A stretch of 64,000 nucleotides of DNA from JAPHTQ01 sp050299175 (GTDB lineage: Bacteria > Pseudomonadota > Gammaproteobacteria > Thiohalomonadales > Thiohalomonadaceae). The notes under the pieces are model-generated. The model saw only the letters and a list, made by a program, of their open reading frames with translations, was not told the DNA's origin and did no database searches. The DNA is taken from the NCBI GenBank assembly GCA_050299175.1, contig JBNKVM010000066.1:98977-162976 (forward strand), written 5' to 3'. The position numbers were made by a program, and so were the translations under genes. Below, piece by piece: positions 18,777-27,899 of this stretch (position 1 is its first letter; the number at the start of each line of letters is the position of its first letter).

Positions 18777-19490
18777 TTAAGGAGCCGTTTTGTCGTTGAT
18801 TTGGAAGCAGGAATTCATGTATGAAATACGCCCATCTTTTCTGTATACCTTAGTGAAATCGCCAACATAAGAATGTGTTTTGCTCAAGTACGTGATTATT
18901 TCTAAATACGAACTTTGCTTCTTATAGAATTCTTCAAAGCTGATTTCAATAATAATGAAGGCAAAATTCTTCAAAGAATCCCTAAACCCATTTAATACGT
19001 CCATTTCCAGTCCCTGCACATCGATCTTGAGTATATTATGTGCGCCAAGAAGTTCGGCATGTTTTCTAACTAGTTCATCTCCTGTGGTCAGGAGTACCAC
19101 GCTTTTTTCGGATTTAAACGAGGTTGGTGGTAACGCACTGTTTTGTGCAGGATTCTCTGTTTTGTAGAGCTCAATTTCACCATTCGCATTTCCGAGACAA
19201 ACATTCTCTATTCGGGCAGTATCAAACAATGATGCCTCAACTATTTTTTTCAGCGGTGCAAGACAGCGAATATCTGGTTCAACATAAATTACATTTTTAA
19301 TTGTTACCCCCATATTGCGGCTGAACTTTACCGGGAAGGCACCAACGTTAGCCCCTACATCGAAAAAACAGTCGATGGCTTGACCATTGCGTATCCCAAA
19401 GAATCGATTGCGATACCTCTCGTGGAAGAGATCATAATGAAGCATTGCTTTGCTTTTAACAAATTGCTTGATGTAACTTAGTAGTTTCAT
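18777..19490 (-). CDS. FkbM family methyltransferase
   Basis: Predicted 237-residue methyltransferase: FFDVGANVGAFPVKF (SAM loop), VIYVEPD, and NILKIDVQGLEMDVLNGF, the FkbM signature. I start at the ATG one base after the flippase stop; the longer reading would run 63 bases into the flippase gene without a conserved extension. One of three adjacent methyltransferases of this type in the AT-rich core of the cluster. Confidence 0.82.
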   Translation of the reverse strand: MKLLSYIKQFVKSKAMLHYDLFHERYRNRFFGIRNGQAIDCFFDVGANVGAFPVKFSRNMGVTIKNVIYVEPDIRCLAPLKKIVEASLFDTARIENVCLGNANGEIELYKTENPAQNSALPPTSFKSEKSVVLLTTGDELVRKHAELLGAHNILKIDVQGLEMDVLNGFRDSLKNFAFIIIEISFEEFYKKQSSYLEIITYLSKTHSYVGDFTKVYRKDGRISYMNSCFQINDKTAP

Positions 19491-19491
19491 T

Positions 19492-20700
19492 TTATGTTGC
19501 TTTCGTTCCAGATGAGGAGGTTGATGGGTGTTGGCTATCAGAAAACATCTCACGGTTTCTGCCAGTAAAACTCAAATTATAGAAAAATATCAGCAGACTA
19601 TAAACAGCTTTTGCCAATACAAAAAAAATGATTTCATTGACTGTGATTGCTAAGATAAAAAGTGTCACAAGATAGACGATACCGATATTCATAAAACCTT
19701 TGTACTGGTATTCGAATACAGCATTTCCCAAATAATGATTTTTGAAGAATCTATTGGCGATTTGCACCAATGTCCAGAGAGAAAATGTGGCAATCAGTAT
19801 TTTTGACGGCACTTTTATGGATTCGTCAACAAATCTCACAATGACATCAAATCCAAGAGACAGGATTATCAGTCCAACTATTGCCAGGCCACCATATATA
19901 GCATTTGCCAATTTCGGATTTATTGTATAGCTTTTTCCCAATAGGTGCTTAATTCCATCTGACCATAGAAATCGTGAAACTTGGCCATAAAATAAGACTG
20001 GCATGTAAAGTATTCTGCTGAGCAATAGATAAATGATAACTTCATCCGCTATCACCGCGTATGCGATAAGTGGCAATTCAATTAGACTCACGATCGTTGA
20101 TATGGACTCGATTTTATAAAAGCGCCATCCGCTAATAGAAATAAATGCGCCAATATCAATTTTGCTACGTGTGCTAAAGAATAGTACAGCATTGGCTATG
20201 AATAGCGATATTGTTTTCAAGATTAAGTCATCTTCCGGGATGGCGAATGACATTAATATGAGAATGTTGAGTGATAATACTTTCAGATAGGAACGCTGCT
20301 TGTTTCCCGCTGCCTCATAACGTAGCAGATAAAGTTGTGTCTGGAGGATAAAATACCCGTACGTAAATCCGAATATAACAAGCTCAAATTGGATATCGAA
20401 GTAACCTGTAGCAATCAAAAGGATTGTTGATAATGTTAATACAAGAACTGTTGATAGGAAGATGATGTTGACTGCGAAAAAAACACAATTGAGCGTTTCA
20501 ACACCTATTTCCCCTAATAAAACCATGTTTTTTGATTTGGCTAGCTTTCCGAATTGCAATAGGAAGGCTAATTGCGCAATTGAGGACATAACAAAAATGT
20601 CGCGAGCACCTTCTATGCCAATCTCGTTTATAAAAACCTTAATTAGAATTAATTTTACAAAAAAGGTCAGAGCTAACGATAGAGGTGAAGGGAGGTTCAT
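19492..20700 (-). CDS. polytopic membrane protein, candidate repeat-unit flippase (Wzx-like)
   Basis: 402-residue, very hydrophobic protein with roughly ten to twelve predicted membrane segments spread over the whole length, the size and layout of MOP-family O-unit flippases. No sharp sequence motif is visible, so the call rests on topology, on its position among glycosyltransferases and on the absence of any other flippase candidate in the operon. It overlaps the upstream gene by four bases (ATGA). Confidence 0.62.
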   Translation of the reverse strand: MNLPSPLSLALTFFVKLILIKVFINEIGIEGARDIFVMSSIAQLAFLLQFGKLAKSKNMVLLGEIGVETLNCVFFAVNIIFLSTVLVLTLSTILLIATGYFDIQFELVIFGFTYGYFILQTQLYLLRYEAAGNKQRSYLKVLSLNILILMSFAIPEDDLILKTISLFIANAVLFFSTRSKIDIGAFISISGWRFYKIESISTIVSLIELPLIAYAVIADEVIIYLLLSRILYMPVLFYGQVSRFLWSDGIKHLLGKSYTINPKLANAIYGGLAIVGLIILSLGFDVIVRFVDESIKVPSKILIATFSLWTLVQIANRFFKNHYLGNAVFEYQYKGFMNIGIVYLVTLFILAITVNEIIFFVLAKAVYSLLIFFYNLSFTGRNREMFSDSQHPSTSSSGTKAT

Positions 20701-22322
20701 TTATTGAGAACCTCATTGTTTCGTAACATCATATCTTCGATATGATAAAGCTCGGAATTTAGGGTTGTCATTGATACCTTGAATTTCTCAATGTTAGTTT
20801 TGAAAGATTTTCGATCCCTGGCCACTTCGAAATACGGAAAAAATATCGGTTTTTTGTTAAAAAAATAGTTTGCGTATGCGAGTCCGCGTAACGTCATATG
20901 CTCTGAGTAGAAAGACGCCCAGTCATTAGTGTTCAGAATATTTAGATATTCTTCCTTATTTGCCGGATCAATTGTTGCTCCTTTTCCTCTTATCCAGGCA
21001 TCCCCGCAGCAGACCACTGGTGTTGGAAAAATACTGAGTTCCATTCCCATTTTTGTTGCAAAGATTAAATTGATATCAGCTTTTCGGCCAAGGTAGTAGG
21101 ACGATATTTTACTCTCCGCATCAACCAAGGTGATATTGTCAGGAAGATTCTGGATACAGGTAAGATCTCTCACGCGTTCTCTGGATACAGAGTGAGAAAT
21201 CAATTCTCCGGGATGGACGCGAATAATTAGTTTACGCTTTGGGTTTTTTCTGAAATAGTCGACAGTATCCTTGATCCACTCATCCATTTGTTCATAGATA
21301 TTTTCACGAAAATGTAGGCGCGCATCCCACACAACATTGGTAAAAAGTACCGCTAATTCTCTGCCATCATCCGAATACCCTAGTTCATTAAGAGCAAGAA
21401 TAGGATCGTTTTCAGGGGTATTGTTGAACTGTTGCCAATCTTGCGAACCATCTTCTCTTGAGCGAAGGTATTTTTCTGTTTCCTTTGCATCTTCGTTATT
21501 AAGCTGATCTAGCTCTAGTTGTTCTGCCGTTTCTGCCGGGAAAACATGATGATATGTATCATTTCGAGTGAAATAATACCTGTTGGCTCTGTAGCTAGTG
21601 TTGTAATTGTAAAAAGGGATTTTTTTCTCTTTGAATATTTTATTTAATATTCCATGAGGCATGTAAATTCCATGTACCCATATACCAAGATCTATAATTT
21701 CTTTTTCGAGGAGATTTTTATAAGCTTCGCAGATCATTAATGATGCGCGAGCATATCTCGAATACAGTTCATCACTTATGCACGCCTCATTCCCTTTGCA
21801 GAGATATCGCAAACTTCCAGATACAACTTCTTCAGTCACGTCCATATTTTCATAGCGAACTAAACCTCGATTTTGTACCCCATCAACCTCATTTTTAAGG
21901 AGCTCGGAAAGTTTATACACCTTAGCGCCCGTCGAGCGCCAAAGCTTAAAGGCATTGGGGAAACAAACATTGCAAATACCTTGTTCCTTTGGGCTTTTGG
22001 AAAGAGTATCGCTTTGAAAGTCAGATTTAGAGCTTTTCCATACTGAACAGTTCAAGCAGGCTGGCAATCCACCATCACAAAGTACCACCGTAACTCTGTG
22101 CCCGCGCGCGGTAAAAAATTTCGCGAGACTGGAATCCAGAAGGTTTGCCGCTCTGTGACTGCCGATAATTGTTCCAAAATGAATATTCTTTGTCACTTCT
22201 GCCTGCGAAATGCTTGGTTGTACCCCTTTAAATGAAGGGTAGGGGGAGTATCCTGATATTTTTTTTAGAAAAAGTCTGAGGCCTGCAGGCAAACTCAACC
22301 AAAACTTACTTATTGAAAGCAT
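20697..22322 (-). CDS. capsule polysaccharide biosynthesis-like protein with a Cys-pair motif
   Basis: 541-residue soluble protein of uncertain function, resembling GT-B-like capsule synthesis proteins: an N-terminal half with a C89-x2-C92 ... C117-x2-C120 arrangement that could bind zinc, and a C-terminal half with LIIRVHPGE (~366-374), NITLVDAES and a VVCCGDAW segment, like the nucleotide-sugar-binding half of KpsC/KpsS or CDP-glycerol transferases. It probably transfers a sugar or polyol phosphate. The specific role is inference; the family level call is moderate. Confidence 0.6.
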   Translation of the reverse strand: MLSISKFWLSLPAGLRLFLKKISGYSPYPSFKGVQPSISQAEVTKNIHFGTIIGSHRAANLLDSSLAKFFTARGHRVTVVLCDGGLPACLNCSVWKSSKSDFQSDTLSKSPKEQGICNVCFPNAFKLWRSTGAKVYKLSELLKNEVDGVQNRGLVRYENMDVTEEVVSGSLRYLCKGNEACISDELYSRYARASLMICEAYKNLLEKEIIDLGIWVHGIYMPHGILNKIFKEKKIPFYNYNTSYRANRYYFTRNDTYHHVFPAETAEQLELDQLNNEDAKETEKYLRSREDGSQDWQQFNNTPENDPILALNELGYSDDGRELAVLFTNVVWDARLHFRENIYEQMDEWIKDTVDYFRKNPKRKLIIRVHPGELISHSVSRERVRDLTCIQNLPDNITLVDAESKISSYYLGRKADINLIFATKMGMELSIFPTPVVCCGDAWIRGKGATIDPANKEEYLNILNTNDWASFYSEHMTLRGLAYANYFFNKKPIFFPYFEVARDRKSFKTNIEKFKVSMTTLNSELYHIEDMMLRNNEVLNK

Positions 22323-22352
22323 ATCACCTCATCCAATACTGAGCTGGATTAA

Positions 22353-23444
22353 TCATTCGATAAATCCAATTGTTTTATTAAATTCTGTTTTCCACTTGCG
22401 CACCCGCTCATCAACAAGTTCGCTTACAATTTCGCCATAATTTTTATCCGTAATGTTATTACTTTTGTCGCTGAATACCGGGTAAACTATGATATTTCCA
22501 AATACGGTTCTAACTGCAGGTGAGAAGACGTTCAGACGTTTTATGATTTCATATATCCGAGTATTGATATTGAATAACTTATTTTCAACGCCGTTGCTCA
22601 GCTTTATTCGTATGCTTTCAGCATAATATGAAAATTTCCTGAATTTGTTTTGGGTGTGCACCATTTCACCGTCTTGATACTCTATTTTGAAGTCAGTCCA
22701 ACTAAGGCAGCCTTTTTTGGTGTGCAGCATCCGTTGTTGGCTCCTCTTTTCAATGAATGACGCCTGCTGGCCTCGATTTGTCACATAATTTTTTCGGAAT
22801 ACTTTTCTGAACGATTCGTGATTAGTATGAAACACATCAAATGTAGATGAGAGATCGGCTGTTTTAGTAATTTCTGTCATTAAACCTAATAAATTATTAT
22901 CAAAACCGACAGTGCCTGGAATAAGTTTACCGATTTCGTCGTTAAGGGCCATGGCTATTCCTAGGGCCCTATTTCGTACCACGAAAAGATCCATGGTTCT
23001 CATGCTTTGGTGTTTCGCTATTTGTTTGAATGCATTAATGGGAATCTCATGTGCCCGTAAATAGTCACTGATTCTCACATTTTCAGGTAGATCCCATCTC
23101 TGTGTAGAAGCAAAATCAATATCGTGGCTGTCAAGAAATGAAAGCGTTAGTTCTAGATGAGCATCTAACCAGATATCCGAATTGGCGATTACCAGCCATT
23201 CAGCGTTAGTAGCAGACGAAAAATCATGAAGAGTTGGGCGTGTGCCGGTGCTGATTGGCTCCGCTAGTCCAATGTTTTCATTAAGGCTGAAATCTTTTGG
23301 TAATTCCCTGGCTCGATTGATTAAAATACATGGCCATTTGTTTTTTGTGCAACATAACACTAACTCGTTAGCAGCAAGAAATTCTTTCGTGCTATGTGAC
23401 GGCTTACACGTTGTGAGTATTTGGTACATGTTAGATGAAGGCAT
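22353..23444 (-). CDS. putative GT-A glycosyltransferase
   Basis: 363-residue protein. Residues ~15-160 look like a GT-A fold without a classical N-terminal signature: EWLVIANSDIWLD around residues 84-96 may play the part of the DxD metal motif, and GTVGFDNNLLGL (~198-209) a substrate segment. The C-terminal 150 residues, rich in basic residues, are unfamiliar. Position between the Wzy candidate (14-base overlap) and the capsule-type protein supports a repeat-unit glycosyltransferase. Confidence 0.5.
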   Translation of the reverse strand: MPSSNMYQILTTCKPSHSTKEFLAANELVLCCTKNKWPCILINRARELPKDFSLNENIGLAEPISTGTRPTLHDFSSATNAEWLVIANSDIWLDAHLELTLSFLDSHDIDFASTQRWDLPENVRISDYLRAHEIPINAFKQIAKHQSMRTMDLFVVRNRALGIAMALNDEIGKLIPGTVGFDNNLLGLMTEITKTADLSSTFDVFHTNHESFRKVFRKNYVTNRGQQASFIEKRSQQRMLHTKKGCLSWTDFKIEYQDGEMVHTQNKFRKFSYYAESIRIKLSNGVENKLFNINTRIYEIIKRLNVFSPAVRTVFGNIIVYPVFSDKSNNITDKNYGEIVSELVDERVRKWKTEFNKTIGFIE

Positions 23445-24435
23445 AATAGGTAAGGAATCCCATCTTTATGAAAGTTAGTGTTTCTGTGCCGAATAATTTT
23501 GTATATTTTCTGTCCTTACTTTTGATCGATGTTGATGCGTATTTCTTGGATGATGCATTAGTAACAAAAAACATGAACAGTCCAGACATAACAGACAAAA
23601 TTACCAATCGCTCAGCACTCGCTGGGCCTATGCCAAAATTGCTCGACAGTGCAAAAATAAGTAATGAGCATGTACCCAGAGCAACAATAAATGTGCAGGT
23701 TCTACGTGTATCTTCGTTATGCTTGTTGGCGAGAATCATGATCTGGCAAAAAACAGATATAACAGATATTTGATAATATCCCGCCCAGAACGCAGTAAAA
23801 AAAAGAATGGTATTTCCGGCCAAAATAAAGAACATCAAAACATTTGTCGATTTTATCAAAAAATTTATAATCATTGAAAATAAGTACAATGCAAATAGCA
23901 GGATTGTAACTTCATGAAAGAATACAGCAATAGCTGCAAATATCGCTTTCATGGTGGTTCGTGTTTGATTTATCGAAATGATAAAAGCATAAAAGGAAAT
24001 TTGCTGTCTCCATAAATGCATGTCAAGTTGTATGATGTATTTATTCAAGAGTAATAAACAAGCAATCAAAATAAATCCATTTGTTACTTTCTTAAAACCT
24101 CTGTTCCGATTGCTGGAAAACACCGCAAGTGAGAACATCGTCCCCGACATAATTGCTGCAACTAATATTTTTAAGTTCTCGCCATGGAATAAATCAAGAA
24201 CATAAGCAACTTTGGCCTTATCTATCCCAAGGTGGGTGAGTTGGAGGTTTCGGCCGGGGTTGATGTACCACATTAAGTCAGCTGTGGGGCCGTGAATTAG
24301 TGACCAAAAATATCGCTCAATTATTGCTGCCACCACAAATACGAAAAGAAGAGGGACCCACTTTTTTACTAAAAATAACGTTGAATACCCCGTTATTTCT
24401 GATGACTGCATATTGGTTGCTTTCGTAAAGCTCAT
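23431..24435 (-). CDS. EpsG/Wzy-like polytopic membrane protein, candidate polymerase
   Basis: 334-residue membrane protein with about eight to nine hydrophobic segments. The stretch LWRQQISFYAF followed by an FHEVTIL segment is the pattern of EpsG-type polymerases (an Arg after a membrane helix, then a histidine-containing helix start). It is the only Wzy candidate in the operon, so it may join lipid-linked repeat units in the periplasm. The O-antigen ligase-like protein at 35999-37378 is the other candidate for this reaction. It overlaps the downstream glycosyltransferase by 14 bases. Confidence 0.6.
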   Translation of the reverse strand: MSFTKATNMQSSEITGYSTLFLVKKWVPLLFVFVVAAIIERYFWSLIHGPTADLMWYINPGRNLQLTHLGIDKAKVAYVLDLFHGENLKILVAAIMSGTMFSLAVFSSNRNRGFKKVTNGFILIACLLLLNKYIIQLDMHLWRQQISFYAFIISINQTRTTMKAIFAAIAVFFHEVTILLFALYLFSMIINFLIKSTNVLMFFILAGNTILFFTAFWAGYYQISVISVFCQIMILANKHNEDTRRTCTFIVALGTCSLLIFALSSNFGIGPASAERLVILSVMSGLFMFFVTNASSKKYASTSIKSKDRKYTKLFGTETLTFIKMGFLTYYAFI

Positions 24436-24437
24436 TT

Positions 24438-25328
24438 TTAGGTATTCAAAATCACCGATTTCAGCTTTCTTATCCCTCTATTAGTCAAACTGAAATGCTT
24501 TATGTAAGTCTCCGATACTCGAAAATCCGTCGGAGGTTGTATCAAATTAATATTGAGAAACTCCTCTGCCAATTCAGATTTAAACATTACTCCACCTGTG
24601 CGGGTGGCGCCGGAACCATGACCTTCTGACCGGACATATGATTTTGAGGGATAGACCATCAAGTTTCCGTTTAGAAAATTATAAACATTCCATGGGATTG
24701 CCCAAGAATCAATGGTTCCCGATTTAAATCCCTTCATTGCTCGTGGCATGTCACTTCCTAGATATCTAACCAGTTCCTTTTTAAGGTTCTTTGTAAGAGC
24801 GAGCTTTTTCATATATTCGATATCAAATCCTTTCCATGCTTCCGAGGTTGTTCCCCATGCCTGAGAGGAGAAGCGATGCGACAGGAATGTATTGAATTTG
24901 ACGTCCCTCATTAGATTGGAATAAGTGGAAAAAGCAACTATAGGCCCAGTCAGTAGACGCTCAAAAAAAAGAGCGGACAAATTTCTGTGAAAGTGAATCA
25001 ATTCCAAATCATCCTCGACAACAAATAATGTTTCGAAATTTTTGGATATATCAGAAATGCCAATGACGATATTTTGCTGAGTTCCGTAGGGTTCATCTCT
25101 AATGATGATTTTATCTACCAAATTTTGGTCAAGAAGCCTTTGTGATAGTTCGATTGTTTCCATATTTGAGTCATATCGAGGACTGTTTTTTTTTGCCCGA
25201 TCGACAATTAAGACATGTGTGTATTCGTGTCTTTCAGAATAATTCTTGCTGATTGATAGGATTGATCTGGCTAATGCGGTTGGTCTGCAAAATCCGAAAC
25301 TGACAACACACTGTTTAGACGTAACCAT
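24438..25328 (-). CDS. glycosyltransferase with EDD motif (GNT-I/GT2-like)
   Basis: 296-residue cytoplasmic protein. Seen: an opening SFGFCRPTALARSILSI segment typical of GT-A N termini, the VLIVDRA strand, and FVVEDDLEL (~122-130), whose acidic triplet matches the metal-binding EDD of GNT-I-like glycosyltransferases. Its last bases overlap nothing, but its start overlaps the end of the upstream glycosyltransferase gene by 14 bases. Donor and acceptor are unknown. Confidence 0.68.
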   Translation of the reverse strand: MVTSKQCVVSFGFCRPTALARSILSISKNYSERHEYTHVLIVDRAKKNSPRYDSNMETIELSQRLLDQNLVDKIIIRDEPYGTQQNIVIGISDISKNFETLFVVEDDLELIHFHRNLSALFFERLLTGPIVAFSTYSNLMRDVKFNTFLSHRFSSQAWGTTSEAWKGFDIEYMKKLALTKNLKKELVRYLGSDMPRAMKGFKSGTIDSWAIPWNVYNFLNGNLMVYPSKSYVRSEGHGSGATRTGGVMFKSELAEEFLNINLIQPPTDFRVSETYIKHFSLTNRGIRKLKSVILNT

Positions 25329-26325
25329 TTAACCATCCTTCAATGAAACCGTTCACTTGTTCTTTAAAACGGATGTCCCCATGTTTTTGAACGAATTTTT
25401 CCAGGAAGTTAGCACAGTCGGCCAACTGTCCTGTTTTCTCTGCCATAAATATCTCGGAAATATTATCAAATGCATAAAAAGCGCTGCGGGGGAGAAAATT
25501 TTCTAAAATTTGATAAGAATTCGATTGTTTTTCTACACAAATGGGCATTCGCGATGCCCCAAGCTCTAAAATGAGGATAGGGGCAAGGTCATATTTACTC
25601 ATGAAAAGCAGAACCGGGAGACAATCCTCGCGGGTGATTAATCCGCTGACCTCGTTTAAAAAATCACTATCACTAGTCGGTATCACGAACTCGATATTAC
25701 TATCCTCGTTGCTGAGGAGATTTCCCTTTAAGGGTTGTCCTATAGCAAAGAAGTGCTGATCTTTGTTATTCCTTGCAAGTGCTACGAATCGGTCAAATCC
25801 TTTAATGGGGTCAAAATATCCGATATGGCAAAACAGAATATTTTTTACTTTATTTATTTCGGGCTTTCGAATTTTGTCAAATGACAGATTGCACAACGGA
25901 GTAATGACTTCATATGTGTGTGCTATATCTCTCACTTCCTTGATGTTGGCGGCACCTATAACGCAACGTTTATAAAAAAAGAATTTCCTTATCCAGTTAA
26001 TCTTGAAAGCAATATTTCTATAAAAGATGTGACTCAGTACCACAATGGCAATGTTGCAGCCTGCCATTCTGAGTATTCCCAAAATTAGTAGGTCACGGAT
26101 AAAACTATAACCACAAATGGATGGCTGAAATATGACAAATCTATCTTTGCTATGAAAGAGAGTAGAAAAAATATCGAACAACCCTCCTAGTCTCATTTTG
26201 TTTGTCGATATTTTTTTAACTTGGTACAAGTCCTCCCTAAGGTTATCACACAAATCACACATGTATTTTCCTGAACCAAAGCGTTCGAATCCACCAATGA
26301 TCGTGATTTGTTTCCGATTTTTCAT
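25315..26325 (-). CDS. GT-B glycosyltransferase-like protein
   Basis: 336-residue protein with a GT4-like layout: an N-terminal GGFERFGSGKYM segment, then after residue ~165 the C-terminal Rossmann strand ILFCHIGYFDPIKGFDRFV, which corresponds to the usual G-R-P-x-K-G-F segment, and the acidic region LAPILILELGASRMP, which resembles the E-x7-E donor-binding motif. It ends inside the next gene and starts one base after the epimerase stop. Sugar specificity is unknown. Confidence 0.68.
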   Translation of the reverse strand: MKNRKQITIIGGFERFGSGKYMCDLCDNLREDLYQVKKISTNKMRLGGLFDIFSTLFHSKDRFVIFQPSICGYSFIRDLLILGILRMAGCNIAIVVLSHIFYRNIAFKINWIRKFFFYKRCVIGAANIKEVRDIAHTYEVITPLCNLSFDKIRKPEINKVKNILFCHIGYFDPIKGFDRFVALARNNKDQHFFAIGQPLKGNLLSNEDSNIEFVIPTSDSDFLNEVSGLITREDCLPVLLFMSKYDLAPILILELGASRMPICVEKQSNSYQILENFLPRSAFYAFDNISEIFMAEKTGQLADCANFLEKFVQKHGDIRFKEQVNGFIEGWLNGYV

Positions 26326-26326
26326 C

Positions 26327-27193
26327 TTACGGGCGGTGCTCTGTGGTAAGGTGACGGAGTATTTTGGATATTCCTTCTTTAAATGACGTTTTTGGCCTCC
26401 AACCCATGGCCGTTAGGGCTCTTGAAAAATCAGCTCTGACTTCTGGGATTTCCTGTGGGCGTTCCTCATTTGTGGACGATATAGGTAGAGATGCGCCAGC
26501 GACCTGCAGTATGATTTCTACGACTTCTTTTACTGAATAGGATATTCCAGATCCGATATTGAATACGTTGAAACCATTTTTAAGGGACATTGCATCCATG
26601 ATGCTATCCACCACATCATCAAGATAGACGTAATCCCTACGCGGTTTGAGATCGAGTACGTGGATTTTTTCTTTGCTGTCTAATTCGTTAAGAATGGAGG
26701 GAATAAGGAACTCTTTTCGCTGCCCGGGCCCGTAAACATTGAATAGTCGCAACACCGTAACCGTAGAAATCTGTCCGGTTTGAACAGCAAAGCAACAAAG
26801 CTGTTCGGCAAGGTGCTTCGAAAGCGCATAAGGGTTGTTGGGGTTAACAGGATGATCCTCTCTTATCGGCATGCTTTCCGGCACACCGTAGATATAGGCG
26901 CTGATAAAAATCATCCGGCTACCGTGGCGTCGGCAGTACTCCAAGGCACTTTCTGTACCAATGACATTGGTTTCAAGAAATTCTATGGGATTCTCCCAGC
27001 TCTTTGGAACATAGCTACGTCCGGCTAAATGGACAAGAATTTCTGCCCGAGGATATTTTTCCCACGTTTTTGGATCTGCTACATTCCCATCATCGCTGCG
27101 TGCTGCATGAAAAGAAATACTTTCTTCAGTCAGCCTTTTGCAAAGTGCTTTTCCTATAAATCCGGAAGCCCCGGTGACCAGAACATCAACCAT
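26327..27193 (-). CDS. NAD-dependent epimerase/dehydratase (extended SDR)
   Basis: 288-residue nucleotide-sugar enzyme: VTGASGFIG at residues 6-14, HLAGRSYVP, ISAYIYG and YALSK as the catalytic Tyr/Lys region. It follows a LegB-like dehydratase and a sugar-nucleotidyltransferase, each junction overlapping by eight bases, so the three genes probably act in sequence: NDP-sugar formation, 4,6-dehydration and reduction or epimerisation to a 6-deoxy sugar (inference). Confidence 0.82.
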   Translation of the reverse strand: MVDVLVTGASGFIGKALCKRLTEESISFHAARSDDGNVADPKTWEKYPRAEILVHLAGRSYVPKSWENPIEFLETNVIGTESALEYCRRHGSRMIFISAYIYGVPESMPIREDHPVNPNNPYALSKHLAEQLCCFAVQTGQISTVTVLRLFNVYGPGQRKEFLIPSILNELDSKEKIHVLDLKPRRDYVYLDDVVDSIMDAMSLKNGFNVFNIGSGISYSVKEVVEIILQVAGASLPISSTNEERPQEIPEVRADFSRALTAMGWRPKTSFKEGISKILRHLTTEHRP

Positions 27194-27899
27194 TGAGAAT
27201 TCTTTCTTTCATGCTTTCGAATTGGTCGATAGCTTCAGCATAATCATCAGGTCTGCCAATATCGAGCCAATATCCAGGAAACGGTTTTACTACAACATCC
27301 TTATTCAACTTAATCATTTTAAGCATGAGTGAGTCAAAACCGAAAGGTTCAGAAGTCGGTATAAAATCTAAGGCTTCAATAGCAATCATGTATATACCCA
27401 TACTAACTTCGTAGGAAACATTCGGTTTCTCTCTAAAACCTGCCAAGCGTCCATTGTTATCTACGTCTAATACACCATAATCGATATGATGTTCGCGGTG
27501 CTTGGATGATATGGTGAAAATGCTGCTGGAATTAACATGTCCTTCGTAGAAATCTGCAAAATCAAGATCGGTCAGAATGTCTCCGTTCATGACGAGAAAA
27601 TTATCTGGGAGGTCATCGATTAATTTCAAAGGACCCATTGTGCCAAGTGGCTCATCTTCCAGAGAATAATCTATGAATGTACCCCATGACTCACCATCTC
27701 GAAAAAAAGCCTTTATGATTTCCGCCTGATGGTTTACCGCCATGGTGATATGGTCGAAACCCGCATTTACAAGTTGACGGACAATGACCTCAAGAATTGG
27801 GAATTCACCGATAGGCATAAGAGGTTTCGGTAGAACCACTGTATAAGGTCGAAGACGTGTACCCCGACCTCCGGCAAGAATAATCGCGCGTTTAGACAT
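27186..27899 (-). CDS. sugar-phosphate nucleotidyltransferase
   Basis: 237-residue nucleotidyltransferase with the signature LAGGRGTRLRPYT (8-20), KPLMPIG, the metal site VMNGDIL (~103-109) and a GYWLDIG end motif. It has the short form without a C-terminal hexapeptide domain, like PtmE-type and mannose-1-phosphate guanylyltransferase-like proteins found beside legB genes. It probably makes the NDP-sugar that the LegB-like dehydratase uses. Overlaps both neighbours by eight bases. Confidence 0.87.
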   Translation of the reverse strand: MSKRAIILAGGRGTRLRPYTVVLPKPLMPIGEFPILEVIVRQLVNAGFDHITMAVNHQAEIIKAFFRDGESWGTFIDYSLEDEPLGTMGPLKLIDDLPDNFLVMNGDILTDLDFADFYEGHVNSSSIFTISSKHREHHIDYGVLDVDNNGRLAGFREKPNVSYEVSMGIYMIAIEALDFIPTSEPFGFDSLMLKMIKLNKDVVVKPFPGYWLDIGRPDDYAEAIDQFESMKERILNG

